Of a stretch of 64,000 nt of DNA, positions 26,713 through 35,339 are shown piece by piece (position 1 is the first letter of the stretch; each line of letters starts with the position of its first letter). Source of the stretch: an uncultured Halomonas sp. (GTDB lineage: Bacteria > Pseudomonadota > Gammaproteobacteria > Pseudomonadales > Halomonadaceae); assembly GCF_947500835.1 (NCBI RefSeq), contig NZ_CANMTQ010000002.1, forward strand, positions 124,001-188,000, read 5' to 3'. A program made the position numbers and the translations under genes. Under the pieces are notes generated by a model. That model had not been told where the DNA came from, did not search any database, and worked only from the letters and a program-made list of their open reading frames with translations.

Positions 26713-27474
26713 CTAATAGGCAACTATCTGCTCGATCCCCATCCATAGAAGTCTCAGCGCAAGAAGCGTGAGCATCCATTTGAACAGACTGTCGAAGCGC
26801 TCGGCGCTCAGCCCTTTCAGCAAGCGCAGCCCCAGCCAGGTGCCCAGCAGGCCGGCGGCGATCATCGCGATCATCAGCCCCAGCCAGTCGCGAAACACAA
26901 AGCCGGCGAAGCCGAATATAAACGCCTTGGTCAGGTGCTGCAGGCTCATGCAGGCGGCGAAAGTCGCCACCCGGGCAAAAGGCGTGGTTTGACTGTGCTT
27001 GACAAAGGCCGCGACCAAGGGCCCGCTGGCGCCGATCAGGCTGGACAGAAGCGTGGTCACCGCGCCGGCAAGCAGCGTCGTGCCTTGACCCAGCCTGCGC
27101 TTGGGCAGGCTCGGCCCCCAGCAGGAGTAGAGCACGAACAGTGCGATACACAGTTCCAGCACCCCACCGGGCAAACGGATCAATAACCAAGCGGCTGCCA
27201 GAGCCCCCAGCACGACGCCGGGCAAGAAGGCGGCGATCAGTCTGCGATCGATATGCCGCCAGGTGAGGGCCGCGCGTCCCAGATTGGAGCCGAACTGCAC
27301 CATGCCGTGTACCGGAATCAGCGCCACGGCAGGCATCACCTGAGCCATGACGATGATCAGCAAGGTGCCACCACCGATACCGGCGCTCGCCGAAATGGCG
27401 GAGGTCAGCGCCGACAGCGCAATCAGGCTCGAATTGAGACCTACAGAAAGAGGTGATAACAGATCTAAAAACAT
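26713..27474 (-). CDS. TauE/SafE-family membrane permease (DUF81)
   Basis: About eight hydrophobic helices are seen in 253 aa from ATG 27474 (MFLDLLSPLSVGLNSSLIAL). The two repeated family segments SAISASAGIGGGTLLI and SSLIGASGPLVAAFVKH are present. Members export sulphonates, sulphite or other organic anions. A start at 27546 would run into the RES toxin gene and add polar residues, so I prefer 27474. It converges on the AraC gene with only 8 bases between, which leaves no room for separate terminators. Confidence 0.85.
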   Translation of the reverse strand: MFLDLLSPLSVGLNSSLIALSALTSAISASAGIGGGTLLIIVMAQVMPAVALIPVHGMVQFGSNLGRAALTWRHIDRRLIAAFLPGVVLGALAAAWLLIRLPGGVLELCIALFVLYSCWGPSLPKRRLGQGTTLLAGAVTTLLSSLIGASGPLVAAFVKHSQTTPFARVATFAACMSLQHLTKAFIFGFAGFVFRDWLGLMIAMIAAGLLGTWLGLRLLKGLSAERFDSLFKWMLTLLALRLLWMGIEQIVAY

Positions 27475-27514
27475 CGAAAGCCAAAGCTCTTGGTGTAAGG
27501 GGACAAAAGTGATC

Positions 27515-28267
27515 TCATCCTGCTGGCATCGGCAGTTCGCCATCAATGAGAAACGATTTCAAGGCGAAGCTCATCACATCTGCCTGCCTCAGCGGCTTGA
27601 ACGACACCTCCTGTGCTCGAATTTCACACAGCCATTGACAGGTAGCGTTTGGCTGCTTGTGCATGAATGCACTTGGCGTGAACAGTCCTGCACAGTGGCC
27701 ATGCTGTGGATCCCGCGCCGAGCAATACTCAAAGATTTCTACTCCTGCTTCCCGCATGGCCGTACCAAGCCGCTGCGCCTGGGCATAGTCGCGAGGATGG
27801 CTGAGCTCCGCCGAGTAGGTGCTGAAAGGAGGGGCTTGCAATCTAATGCCTCGATCGGAGCGGTAATCCGCACAAAACAGTGTGTGTTCCGAGCGAAGAT
27901 GATCCTTCACTGGTTCACCGTCCATCGAGTACCAGAAAACGAATCGATAGTAAGCCGACTCGGCGAGGGTCGCCGCCAGACTGAGGCCCCCATAAAAAAT
28001 TCCAGGCTCGTGGGTTCGACCAAAACGCGATCCCCATCGTAGTGGCGGGTACCTGAAAGGCGTCTTGAGCAGGTAGTGAACGTCTTCCGTCTTGTCGGCA
28101 TTGGGCGGCTTTGCGTTTTCCAGCATCTCTTCGAGTAGCGCCTGCTCTTCCAGGCTATCCACGTAGCCCAGGGTCGCCACCTGCTCCTGGCTTTCGACCA
28201 GACGATAAAGAGTACCGGACAAAGGCTCGATCTGTCGGGCGCCGTTGCAGGCCTGCCAGATACTCAT
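27515..28267 (-). CDS. RES-domain toxin of a RES/Xre toxin-antitoxin pair
   Basis: The 250-aa product has the RES-domain residues: an Arg in YRLVESQEQ, the FRYPPLRWGSRFG and YGGLSLAATLAESAYYR blocks, and a late Ser/Glu region. RES toxins deplete cellular NAD+ by glycohydrolysis or phosphorolysis. It overlaps its antitoxin gene by an ATGA, antitoxin first, as usual. At 250 aa it is longer than minimal RES domains (about 150-160), because it has N- and C-terminal extensions. Confidence 0.88.
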   Translation of the reverse strand: MSIWQACNGARQIEPLSGTLYRLVESQEQVATLGYVDSLEEQALLEEMLENAKPPNADKTEDVHYLLKTPFRYPPLRWGSRFGRTHEPGIFYGGLSLAATLAESAYYRFVFWYSMDGEPVKDHLRSEHTLFCADYRSDRGIRLQAPPFSTYSAELSHPRDYAQAQRLGTAMREAGVEIFEYCSARDPQHGHCAGLFTPSAFMHKQPNATCQWLCEIRAQEVSFKPLRQADVMSFALKSFLIDGELPMPAG

Positions 28268-28635
28268 GCATTGCCCCGCATCGCATCGACAAACTGAAGC
28301 ACCTGCATCAGGCCCTGAATGCTCTCGATCTGCTGGGTCGGTACGCCACCCGTGACCTTGTTCGGTGTCTGCATGAAATGCCTGATCCAGTCTCTGTCAC
28401 CACCTGTCAACGCAAAGAGCGCTCTGGCAAGGCGGATGAGCAATAGCGCCAGCTCACCCTGCTTGGACCGCGGATCCAGGGACGGATTGTGCTTGAGTCG
28501 ACTGATCGCCGTTCTATGCACGCCCAGTACCGCCGCCAACTGTGCCTGCTTCAAACCCAACTGTTCGGCTGCACTCAGCACCGCTTTCGCCAAAACGGTC
28601 TCGGGAGCCGGTTTTGTCCGCTCCAGTGCTGTCAT
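28264..28635 (-). CDS. Xre/MbcA-ParS-type antitoxin of the RES module
   Basis: From ATG 28635 (MTALERTKPAPETVLAKAVL; GAGGG upstream) the 123-aa product has an N-terminal Xre-like helix-turn-helix (LGLKQAQLAAVLGVHRTAISRLKH). The C-terminal MbcA/ParS toxin-binding domain (LIRLARALFALTGGDRDWIRHFMQTPN) follows. It should neutralise the RES toxin and repress the operon at the palindrome just upstream. Confidence 0.9.
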   Translation of the reverse strand: MTALERTKPAPETVLAKAVLSAAEQLGLKQAQLAAVLGVHRTAISRLKHNPSLDPRSKQGELALLLIRLARALFALTGGDRDWIRHFMQTPNKVTGGVPTQQIESIQGLMQVLQFVDAMRGNA

Positions 28636-28659
28636 ATAACCCTCTGCATTCTGTTCTAT

Positions 28660-28687
28660 ATGCACAAAATATACTTATATTGTGCAT
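28660..28687. promoter_or_regulatory. Palindromic operator upstream of the RES/Xre module
   Basis: ATGCACAA (28660-28667) and TTGTGCAT (28680-28687) form an 8-bp perfect inverted repeat around an A/T-rich centre, 25 bases upstream of the antitoxin start. TGTGCATAACACACAACA continues beyond it with partial repeats. It is the natural site for autorepression by the antitoxin, inferred from place and symmetry. Confidence 0.65.
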
Positions 28688-28835
28688 AACACACAACATA
28701 CATTGTTTAGTGATGGTCAGAAGCCTTGAATGCCGGCTGGCCTGACGTAAAACGTCAACACCATGTCGCAAAACGCCGATTTAGCCGGCGGGTTTTCCAC
28801 CACACTAACGTCAATTCAGTGACGGAGTTCTTCGC

Positions 28836-29744
28836 ATGAACCGCAACATGATCCTTACCTGTGCCCTGACCGGCGCCGGCGATACCGCCGACAAGAACCC
28901 CAACGTGCCCGTGACGCCGGAGCAGATCGCCAATGCCGCCATCGAAGCGGCCAAGGCCGGCGCCAGCGTGGCCCACCTGCACGTGCGCGACCCGGAAACC
29001 GGCGGCATCAGCCACTCCATCGAACATTTTCGTGAGGTGGTGCAGCGCATTCGCGAGGCCGATCAGGATATCGTCATCAACATCACCGCCGGCGGCGGCG
29101 GCGACTGGATTCCGGATGCCGAGGATCCGACCCGGGGCGGCCCGGGTACCGATATGCAAACCCCGGCAGAGCGCCACGCACCGGTGGGCGAGCTGCTGCC
29201 GGAGATGTGCACCCTGGATTGCGGCAGCCTCAACTTCGGCGACATGGTCTACATCAATACCGCGGACTGGCTGCGAGAGCACGCACGCTTGGTACAAGCC
29301 GCCGGGGTCAAGCCGGAACTCGAATGCTTCGACCTGGGCCATGTCTGGTTCGCCCGTCAGCTACAGGAAGAAGGCCTGCTGGACGGCGACCCACTGTTCC
29401 AGCTGTGCCTGGGCATCCCCTGGGGCGCGGAAGCAGATACCGAAACCATGCTGACCATGCGCAACAAGCTGCCCGCGAACGCCAACTGGGCCGCCTTCGG
29501 CATCGGTCGCATGCAGATGCCCATGGTGGCTCAGGCCATGCTGCTCGGCGGACACGCCCGGGTCGGGCTGGAAGACAATCTATATCTGAGCAAGGGAGTC
29601 AAGGCCACTAACGGCCAGCTGGTCGAGAAGGCCGCCGGCATCATCGAGAACCTGGGGGGCAAGGTCATGACGCCTGCCGAAACTCGCGCCTTCTTGAAGC
29701 TGCGCGATCCTAATACGGGTAACACCACAGGAGGCCAGGCATGA
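28836..29744 (+). CDS. Dehydrocarnitine cleavage enzyme (BKACE/DUF849)
   Basis: The 302-aa protein is a beta-keto acid cleavage enzyme: it opens with the family motif [12 protein letters not shown], and [11 protein letters not shown] supplies the zinc histidines. With carnitine dehydrogenase and a thioesterase directly behind, it should cleave 3-dehydrocarnitine with acetyl-CoA into betainyl-CoA and acetoacetate. The start has GGAG eight bases upstream. It overlaps the next gene by an ATGA, so the three genes are one operon that supplies glycine betaine, an osmolyte. Confidence 0.92.
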   Translation: MNRNMILTCALTGAGDTADKNPNVPVTPEQIANAAIEAAKAGASVAHLHVRDPETGGISHSIEHFREVVQRIREADQDIVINITAGGGGDWIPDAEDPTRGGPGTDMQTPAERHAPVGELLPEMCTLDCGSLNFGDMVYINTADWLREHARLVQAAGVKPELECFDLGHVWFARQLQEEGLLDGDPLFQLCLGIPWGAEADTETMLTMRNKLPANANWAAFGIGRMQMPMVAQAMLLGGHARVGLEDNLYLSKGVKATNGQLVEKAAGIIENLGGKVMTPAETRAFLKLRDPNTGNTTGGQA

Positions 29745-30697
29745 GCAAGCAGTTTTCCGTGATCGGCACCGGTGTGATCGGCAATGGCTGGATTTCCCGG
29801 GCACTGGCTCAGGGGTTCGACGTGGTGGCGTTTGATCCCATGGAAGGCGCCGAGGCGCGTACCCGCAACGCGGTGAAAAACGCCTGGCCCTCTCTGGAAA
29901 AACTCGGCCTGGCGGATGGCGCCAGTCAGGCGCGGCTGCGCTTCGTCGACAGCCTGGAGGAAGCGGTCGAGAACGCGGATCTGGTGCAGGAGAACGTGCC
30001 GGAGCGCCTCGAACTCAAGCGCGAGATTCTTGCCAAGCTGGATGCGGCAGCCCCGAGTGCCACCATCATCGGCTCGTCTACCTCCGGCTTCAAGCCCACG
30101 GATCTGCAGCAAGACTGCATCAACGCTCCAGGCCGGGTGATCGTCGCTCACCCCTTCAACCCAGTCTATCTGCTGCCCCTGGTGGAGCTGGTAGGCGGCG
30201 AGGCCACCACGCCTGCGCAGATGGAAACCGCTCAGGCGCTGTATCGGGACATGGCCATGCGACCGCTGGTCGTACGCAAGGAGATCGAAGGCCATATCGC
30301 CGACCGCTTGATGGAAGCCCTGTGGCGGGAAGCGCTGCATCTAGTCAACGACGGCGTGGCGACTACCGAGGAGATCGATGCGGCGGTGGTCTATGGCTGC
30401 GGCCTGCGCTGGTCGTTGATGGGCACCTTCCTGACCTTCCACCTGGCCGGGGGCGATGCGGGCATGCGCCATATGCTCGAGCAGTTCGGCCCGGCATTGA
30501 AGCTGCCTTGGACCAAGCTGGAAGCCCCAGAGCTCACCGACGAGCTGATCGACAAGGTCGTCAAGGGCTGCGAACACCAGGCCGCTGATCGTCCCGTCGC
30601 TCAGCTCGATAAGCGCCGGGACGACTTCCTGGTGGAGCTGCTCGATCTGGTACATAAATACTGGCCGGAAGCCGAAGGGCTTCAGGGGCGCATCTGA
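29741..30697 (+). CDS. lcdH: L-carnitine 3-dehydrogenase
   Basis: The 318-aa protein is a 3-hydroxyacyl-CoA-dehydrogenase-fold enzyme with the NAD motif [14 protein letters not shown] and the catalytic region [22 protein letters not shown]. It oxidises L-carnitine to 3-dehydrocarnitine with NAD+. AGGAGG precedes its ATG, and it overlaps the BKACE gene by 4 bases and the thioesterase by 1. In many bacteria the dehydrogenase and thioesterase are fused; here they are separate. Confidence 0.93.
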   Translation: MSKQFSVIGTGVIGNGWISRALAQGFDVVAFDPMEGAEARTRNAVKNAWPSLEKLGLADGASQARLRFVDSLEEAVENADLVQENVPERLELKREILAKLDAAAPSATIIGSSTSGFKPTDLQQDCINAPGRVIVAHPFNPVYLLPLVELVGGEATTPAQMETAQALYRDMAMRPLVVRKEIEGHIADRLMEALWREALHLVNDGVATTEEIDAAVVYGCGLRWSLMGTFLTFHLAGGDAGMRHMLEQFGPALKLPWTKLEAPELTDELIDKVVKGCEHQAADRPVAQLDKRRDDFLVELLDLVHKYWPEAEGLQGRI

Positions 30698-31164
30698 TGC
30701 GCATTCTCGACACCCGGGTCGCCCCAGAGTGGGTGGACTACAACGGCCACATGAACGACGCGGAGTACGCCCGGGTCTTTTCCCTGGCCCTGGAAGCCTT
30801 GATGGATCATATCGGGCTGGACGAGGCGGGCCGTGCCGAGCATGGCTACACGATCTACACCCTGGAAACTCATCTCTGCTATCGCCGGGAAGCCCATCTG
30901 GGTCAGGCGTTAAGCGTGGATGTGCTTCTGCTGGATCGGGACGCCAAGCGCCTGCATGTCTTCCTGGAAATGCAGGACACGGACGGCCAGTGTCTCGCCA
31001 CCAGCGAGCAGATGCTGATGGGCATGGGGATGGAAAACGACAGCGAAGGCGCTCGCCCGGCGCCCTTCCCGGCACCGGTGGCGGAACGCATCGAAGGTCT
31101 GCCTCAGGCCGAAGCGGACAAATGGCCGGCCCTGGCTGGCAGGCGGCTGGGTATTCGGCGCTGA
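30697..31164 (+). CDS. Betainyl-CoA thioesterase (hotdog fold)
   Basis: The 155-aa hotdog-fold protein has the active-site motif VDYNGHMNDAEYARVF, typical of 4-hydroxybenzoyl-CoA-type thioesterases. By context it hydrolyses glycine-betainyl-CoA, the product of the BKACE reaction, to glycine betaine and CoA. Its ATG overlaps the carnitine dehydrogenase stop (TGATG), showing tight coupling. Confidence 0.88.
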   Translation: MRILDTRVAPEWVDYNGHMNDAEYARVFSLALEALMDHIGLDEAGRAEHGYTIYTLETHLCYRREAHLGQALSVDVLLLDRDAKRLHVFLEMQDTDGQCLATSEQMLMGMGMENDSEGARPAPFPAPVAERIEGLPQAEADKWPALAGRRLGIRR

Positions 31165-31169
31165 GAAGT

Positions 31170-31565
31170 CTACGCCTCGGCGTTCATCGGCAACCGCGCA
31201 ATGATATTGCTGACATCGTCGCAGACACGGGCGATCTCTTCGTCGCTGTAGCGCTTGCCGCGACGCTTCTTGTAGCCCATTTCGTAGAGCTTGACGTGTT
31301 CGGTGGCGGTGACGCCGGCGTTGTTCAGACAGTGGCTGACGCAGTGCATCTGGCAGCCGTCGATGGCGACGATCGGCCGTCCGGAGCGGGCGGTCTTTAC
31401 CAGCCCGGGCACGCCGCCGCCGACCCCGGCGATGCAGGACATCTCCGCTACGCCGGCATGATCGAGGCGCACGGCGGTTTCATTGGCGAGCTGCGCCACG
31501 TCGGAGCAACCCGAGCAGGAATAGATCAGGGTGCGGGGTTTGCTTGGGCGTTGCATGCTGGTCAT
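31170..31565 (-). CDS. DGC-domain putative zinc-binding protein
   Basis: From ATG 31565 (MTSMQRPSKPRTLIYSCSGCSDVAQLANETAV; GGGAGG upstream) the 131-aa product carries three cysteine clusters: CSGCSD, SCIAGVGGG and IDGCQMHCVSHCL. The last includes the Asp-Gly-Cys that names the DGC family. Such proteins are thought to bind zinc or another metal; function is unknown. It converges on the carnitine operon with 5 bases between. Confidence 0.82.
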   Translation of the reverse strand: MTSMQRPSKPRTLIYSCSGCSDVAQLANETAVRLDHAGVAEMSCIAGVGGGVPGLVKTARSGRPIVAIDGCQMHCVSHCLNNAGVTATEHVKLYEMGYKKRRGKRYSDEEIARVCDDVSNIIARLPMNAEA

Positions 31566-31662
31566 GATTCCTCCCTGTGATGATGAGAGACGGCAAAAGA
31601 GGGCTAGGCCCCCCGACGCCAACTATGGTCGCATGCTAACGACATCGGCATGTTGAGTGAGG

Positions 31663-33267
31663 TCAAGGATGGCGCTGACTGTTCATCTCCTCAGCGAGCC
31701 GGCTCGCCAGGCAGGCGACGATGGCGTAGATGGAAAGCTGGGGATTGGCGCCGACGCTGGTCGGAAACAGCGAGCCATCGAGGACCGACAGATTCTCGAG
31801 CTGATGATGACGCCCGCGACTGTCGACCACCGCATGGCGTGGGTCGTCTCCAAGGGCGCAGCCGCCCATCACGTGGGCGCTGGCCAGGCGCACGTCATGT
31901 AACGCATAGCTGAGGCGCTCCACCTGCGCGCGAAAATCCGGCCAATCCCGGCTGAGACGCGCATGACTGTGCCCCGGCATCACGGCCTCGGCGCCGGCGG
32001 CGAACTGCAGTTCGCCCATGGCCAGATAGGCACGCCTGACCCCACCAAAGAGATAATCGTTGAGCGGATAATCCAGCACCGGCGTGCCGTCTTTTCGTAA
32101 TACCACCTGCCCGCCCTGACTCTCGGGATGAAAACCATCGCGCATCAGGGCGATCGCCACGCTGCTGTGAGAGAGCCGGCCCATGCGCGCAAGCCCCTCG
32201 ACCCCGTGGCCACCGAACAGCGCCGCCATGATGCTGGGCTGCATGGGCGGCACCTCCAGCTTGAACCCCAGGGGGCCTGTCACGCCCTCGCGCCACTGGA
32301 AATGGTCGCTATGCACGGATTGCGGTGCGCCGTAATAGCCGTCGATGCGTTGATTGAACTGGGCCACCGTCAGCGCCACCGGGTGCAGAAAGGTGCGCTT
32401 GCCAAGTCGCTCGAACGGGTCCGGCGCCAGGGAGCGCAACAACAACCCCGGCGTGTTGATGCCGCCACCGGCCAGCACCACATGGCGACCACGAATCTGC
32501 AGGCGTGGCCCATCGGCCCGGCTCAGGGTGGCGTTCATGCCCCGGCATTCCACTCCCACAACTCGCTCATTTTCAACCAACAGGCGCTCCGCACGGGCGC
32601 TATGGATCAGGGTGGCACCGGCCTCAAGGGCGGCCGGCAGGGTGGTCAGCAGCATCGACTGCTTGGCGTTGGTCGGGCAGCCGGTGCCGCAATAACCGAG
32701 GTTCCAGCAGCCGCGCACGTTGCGCGGGATCGTTGACCAGTGCCAGCCCAGCGCCTCGCAACCGGCACGCAGCACATCGTTGTTGGGATTCGGCGGGACG
32801 GCCCAGGGCGCGATGCCGAGTCGTGCTTCCATGCGTTCGAACCAGGGCACGAGACTCTCGGCATCGAGGCCCGTCACCGCGTGGGCCGCCGCCCAATGGT
32901 TCAGGGTCGGCTCCGGGGTGCGAAAACTGCTGGTCCAGTTCACGGTGGTGGAGCCGCCTACCGTTCGCCCCTGCAAGATGCTGATCCCGCCATCCGCCGT
33001 CATGCGCGCCGCGCCTTCCTGATAGAGTTCGGCATAGGCCTTGGCCTCGTCGTTCTCGAAATCGGAAGAAGTCTTGAGCGACCCCTCCTCCACCAGCACC
33101 ACGGAGAGCCCGGCCCTGATCAGGATCTCGGCGCTGGTGCCGCCCCCGGCCCCCGTGCCGACAATGATCACATCGGCCTCGAAGACCTGGCCCTCATCGA
33201 GTCGGGAGGCATCCAGTACGCGCCAGCCTCGGGCGAGGCCTTGCAAGAACGGATCAGGAACCGGCAT
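31663..33267 (-). CDS. GMC-family FAD oxidoreductase (alcohol dehydrogenase type)
   Basis: The 534-aa flavoprotein has the FAD motif VIIVGTGAGGGTSAEILIRAG and the GMC block ILQGRTVGGSTTVNWTSSFR. Its C-terminal region HVMGGCALGDDPRHAVVDSRGR...LENLSVLDGSLFPTSVGANPQLSIYA contains the catalytic His. Membrane-linked relatives oxidise long-chain or aromatic alcohols. It is the third gene of calB / Tat-signal protein / GMC, so alcohol-to-aldehyde oxidation followed by CalB is likely. A stretch YCGTGCPTNAKQS resembles a cysteine-containing ligand site seen in this branch. Confidence 0.88.
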   Translation of the reverse strand: MPVPDPFLQGLARGWRVLDASRLDEGQVFEADVIIVGTGAGGGTSAEILIRAGLSVVLVEEGSLKTSSDFENDEAKAYAELYQEGAARMTADGGISILQGRTVGGSTTVNWTSSFRTPEPTLNHWAAAHAVTGLDAESLVPWFERMEARLGIAPWAVPPNPNNDVLRAGCEALGWHWSTIPRNVRGCWNLGYCGTGCPTNAKQSMLLTTLPAALEAGATLIHSARAERLLVENERVVGVECRGMNATLSRADGPRLQIRGRHVVLAGGGINTPGLLLRSLAPDPFERLGKRTFLHPVALTVAQFNQRIDGYYGAPQSVHSDHFQWREGVTGPLGFKLEVPPMQPSIMAALFGGHGVEGLARMGRLSHSSVAIALMRDGFHPESQGGQVVLRKDGTPVLDYPLNDYLFGGVRRAYLAMGELQFAAGAEAVMPGHSHARLSRDWPDFRAQVERLSYALHDVRLASAHVMGGCALGDDPRHAVVDSRGRHHQLENLSVLDGSLFPTSVGANPQLSIYAIVACLASRLAEEMNSQRHP

Positions 33268-33290
33268 GGGCGTTTATCTCCTGTGGTCAT

Positions 33291-33818
33291 TCATACGCGC
33301 GGCGGCCCGGGATAGCCGGTCTCGGCCCAGGCCATGGGCAGCGCGTACCAGGCCATCGACAGCAGCTGATTGATCGCCTTGACCCCTTGACGCAGCAAGT
33401 CAAAGCGGCTGTCGCGCCAGCGAACCAGGAAGGCATCGATCTGGCCGGGTGATGCGTTGTCCCAGGCGCCCCAAACACCGGTCAATGGGCCTCGGGTGAG
33501 CGGCAGGGTGAGCAGATCGAGCAGCTCGCAAACGTCCTTGTGAATGGCCGGCGACATGGCCGCCAGGCTGCGATCGAGCTGGCGAAGCGTCGCATCGGCG
33601 GCGCTTTCATTGTCTGCCAGGGCAGGATGAGGGCCGATCACCGCAGGAAGCAACACGGCCAGCAGCCCCAGATCGCTGTCGCGCAGCACCATGAAACCCG
33701 CCGCCGGCTGAGCGGGTGAGCAACCCGCGAGGCTCGCCGTGACCCCCACCGTGGTCAGGGTCAGGCTGGCTCCCAGGCCCAGCTTCAGGAGTTCGCGGCG
33801 CGAGAGCACAGTCGGCAT
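33291..33818 (-). CDS. Tat-exported small protein partnering the GMC oxidoreductase
   Basis: From ATG 33818 (AAGGGAG five bases upstream) the 175-aa product has a twin-arginine leader, LSRRELLKLGLGASLTLTTVG, ending near LAGC, so it may also be a lipoprotein. The rest (DSDLGLLAVLLPAVIG through MAWYALPMAWAETGYPGPP) resembles the small subunit 3 of gluconate-2-dehydrogenase-like GMC enzymes. It could carry the GMC subunit across the membrane, because the latter has no leader of its own. That role is inferred from family and gene order. Confidence 0.72.
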   Translation of the reverse strand: MPTVLSRRELLKLGLGASLTLTTVGVTASLAGCSPAQPAAGFMVLRDSDLGLLAVLLPAVIGPHPALADNESAADATLRQLDRSLAAMSPAIHKDVCELLDLLTLPLTRGPLTGVWGAWDNASPGQIDAFLVRWRDSRFDLLRQGVKAINQLLSMAWYALPMAWAETGYPGPPRV

Positions 33819-33828
33819 CGGCACTCCC

Positions 33829-35250
33829 TTAGCGTACAAACCAGCGATAAATCAGCATTTGTAGCTTGCCGCCATAAGGTGGGTAGATCAGTCTCGCCGT
33901 GTTGAGGCGCTGCTTGATGAACACCCCCTTGGCCTTGCTGAAGGTGAGGAAGCCCTCGTGGCCATGATAATGCCCCATGCCAGAGGCGCCGATGCCGCCG
34001 AAGGGCATGTCCTCCTGGGCGACGTGCAGCACGGCGTCGTTCACGCACATGCCGCCGGCGTGGGTCCGGGTCATCAGGCGCTGCTGCTCGGCCTTGTCGT
34101 AGCCGAAGTAGTACAGCGCCAGCGGGCGAGGGCGACGAGCCACATAGGCCATCGCCGCCTCGATGCTCTCGACCGGGACGATCGGCAGCAGCGGGCCGAA
34201 GATTTCCTCCTGCAGAACCCGCATGTCATCGGTGACATCGAGCAGCAGGGTCGGCGGTATCACCCGCGAACCCTCGAAACTCTCATCGGCCGGGTCGAGG
34301 GCGATCACGCGGGCGCCCTTGTCCCGGGCGTCATCAAGGACGTCGCCGAGCCGCCGATGCTGACGCTCGTTGACGATCCAGGTGTAGTCCGGGTTGTCGA
34401 CGAGGCTTGGGTAGAGCCGTGTGAACGCCTGGCGCAGCGCCGCCACGAGTTCGTCCACCCGTTCTCGCGGACAGAGTACGTAATCCGGCGCGACGCAGGT
34501 CTGGCCGGCATTGAGCCCCTTGCCGAAGGCGATGCGCTCGGCGGCGTGCGCGATGGGGACGTCCCTGGAGACGATGGCCGGCGACTTGCCGCCCAGCTCC
34601 AGGGTCACCGGGGTCAGATTGTCCGCGGCGGCGCGCATCACGTGCTTGCCTACCGCGGTGCTGCCGGTGAACAGCAGATGATCGAAGGGTAGCTGCGAGA
34701 ACGCCTGACCGACCTCCGCCTCGCCGGTGACCACCGCGACCCGGTCCTCCTCGAAGACCTCGCCCAGCAAGCGGGCCACCACCTCGGCGGTGGCCGGGGT
34801 GAACTCGCTTAGCTTGAGCATCGCCCGGTTGCCGGCGGCCAGGGCGGCGATCAATGGGCTCAGGGCCAGATAGAGCGGATAGTTCCAGGGCACGATAATG
34901 CCCACCACGCCGAGGGGCTGATACACCACCCGCGCCCGGCCCGGCTGAAAGGCTATCCCGACCCGGCGCCGGGAAGGCTTCATCCAGCGGCGTATCCGTT
35001 TCACCGCATAATCGATACCCTGCACCGTCGGCAATATCTCCGCGAAGCGGGTTTCATAAGGCGAACGACGGCCGAAGTCATGGCTGATGGCCTCGATCAG
35101 GGCATTCTGATGGCGAATCAGGCTTTCCTTGAGCGCCTTGAGTTGGCCAATGCGCGCCGCCGCCTCCGGCATAGGCTCCCGATTGAAAGCCTCGCGCTGG
35201 GCAGCGAGCAAGCACTCAAGATCGGCGTTGAGGTGTGAACGATCGGTCAT
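33829..35250 (-). CDS. calB: Coniferyl-aldehyde dehydrogenase CalB
   Basis: The 473-aa aldehyde dehydrogenase has catalytic Cys252 (NAGQTCVAPDYVL) and Glu218 (LELGGKSP). The hydrophobic C-terminus (YPPYGGKLQMLIYRWFVR) is typical of the CalB/ALDH3 class. It oxidises aromatic or long-chain aldehydes to acids. It is followed by the Tat-signal and GMC genes 10 and 23 bases apart, which makes an alcohol-aldehyde-acid oxidation operon. The natural substrate may be an alkanol rather than coniferyl alcohol. Confidence 0.87.
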   Translation of the reverse strand: MTDRSHLNADLECLLAAQREAFNREPMPEAAARIGQLKALKESLIRHQNALIEAISHDFGRRSPYETRFAEILPTVQGIDYAVKRIRRWMKPSRRRVGIAFQPGRARVVYQPLGVVGIIVPWNYPLYLALSPLIAALAAGNRAMLKLSEFTPATAEVVARLLGEVFEEDRVAVVTGEAEVGQAFSQLPFDHLLFTGSTAVGKHVMRAAADNLTPVTLELGGKSPAIVSRDVPIAHAAERIAFGKGLNAGQTCVAPDYVLCPRERVDELVAALRQAFTRLYPSLVDNPDYTWIVNERQHRRLGDVLDDARDKGARVIALDPADESFEGSRVIPPTLLLDVTDDMRVLQEEIFGPLLPIVPVESIEAAMAYVARRPRPLALYYFGYDKAEQQRLMTRTHAGGMCVNDAVLHVAQEDMPFGGIGASGMGHYHGHEGFLTFSKAKGVFIKQRLNTARLIYPPYGGKLQMLIYRWFVR

Positions 35251-35339
35251 GAAACATCCCGGGTGGCGTTGCGTCTTCTGCGTTATATCACTCGCTGTGA
35301 CGCGGTACGATATAGGCTCACTATCAAGAGGAGAAACAT

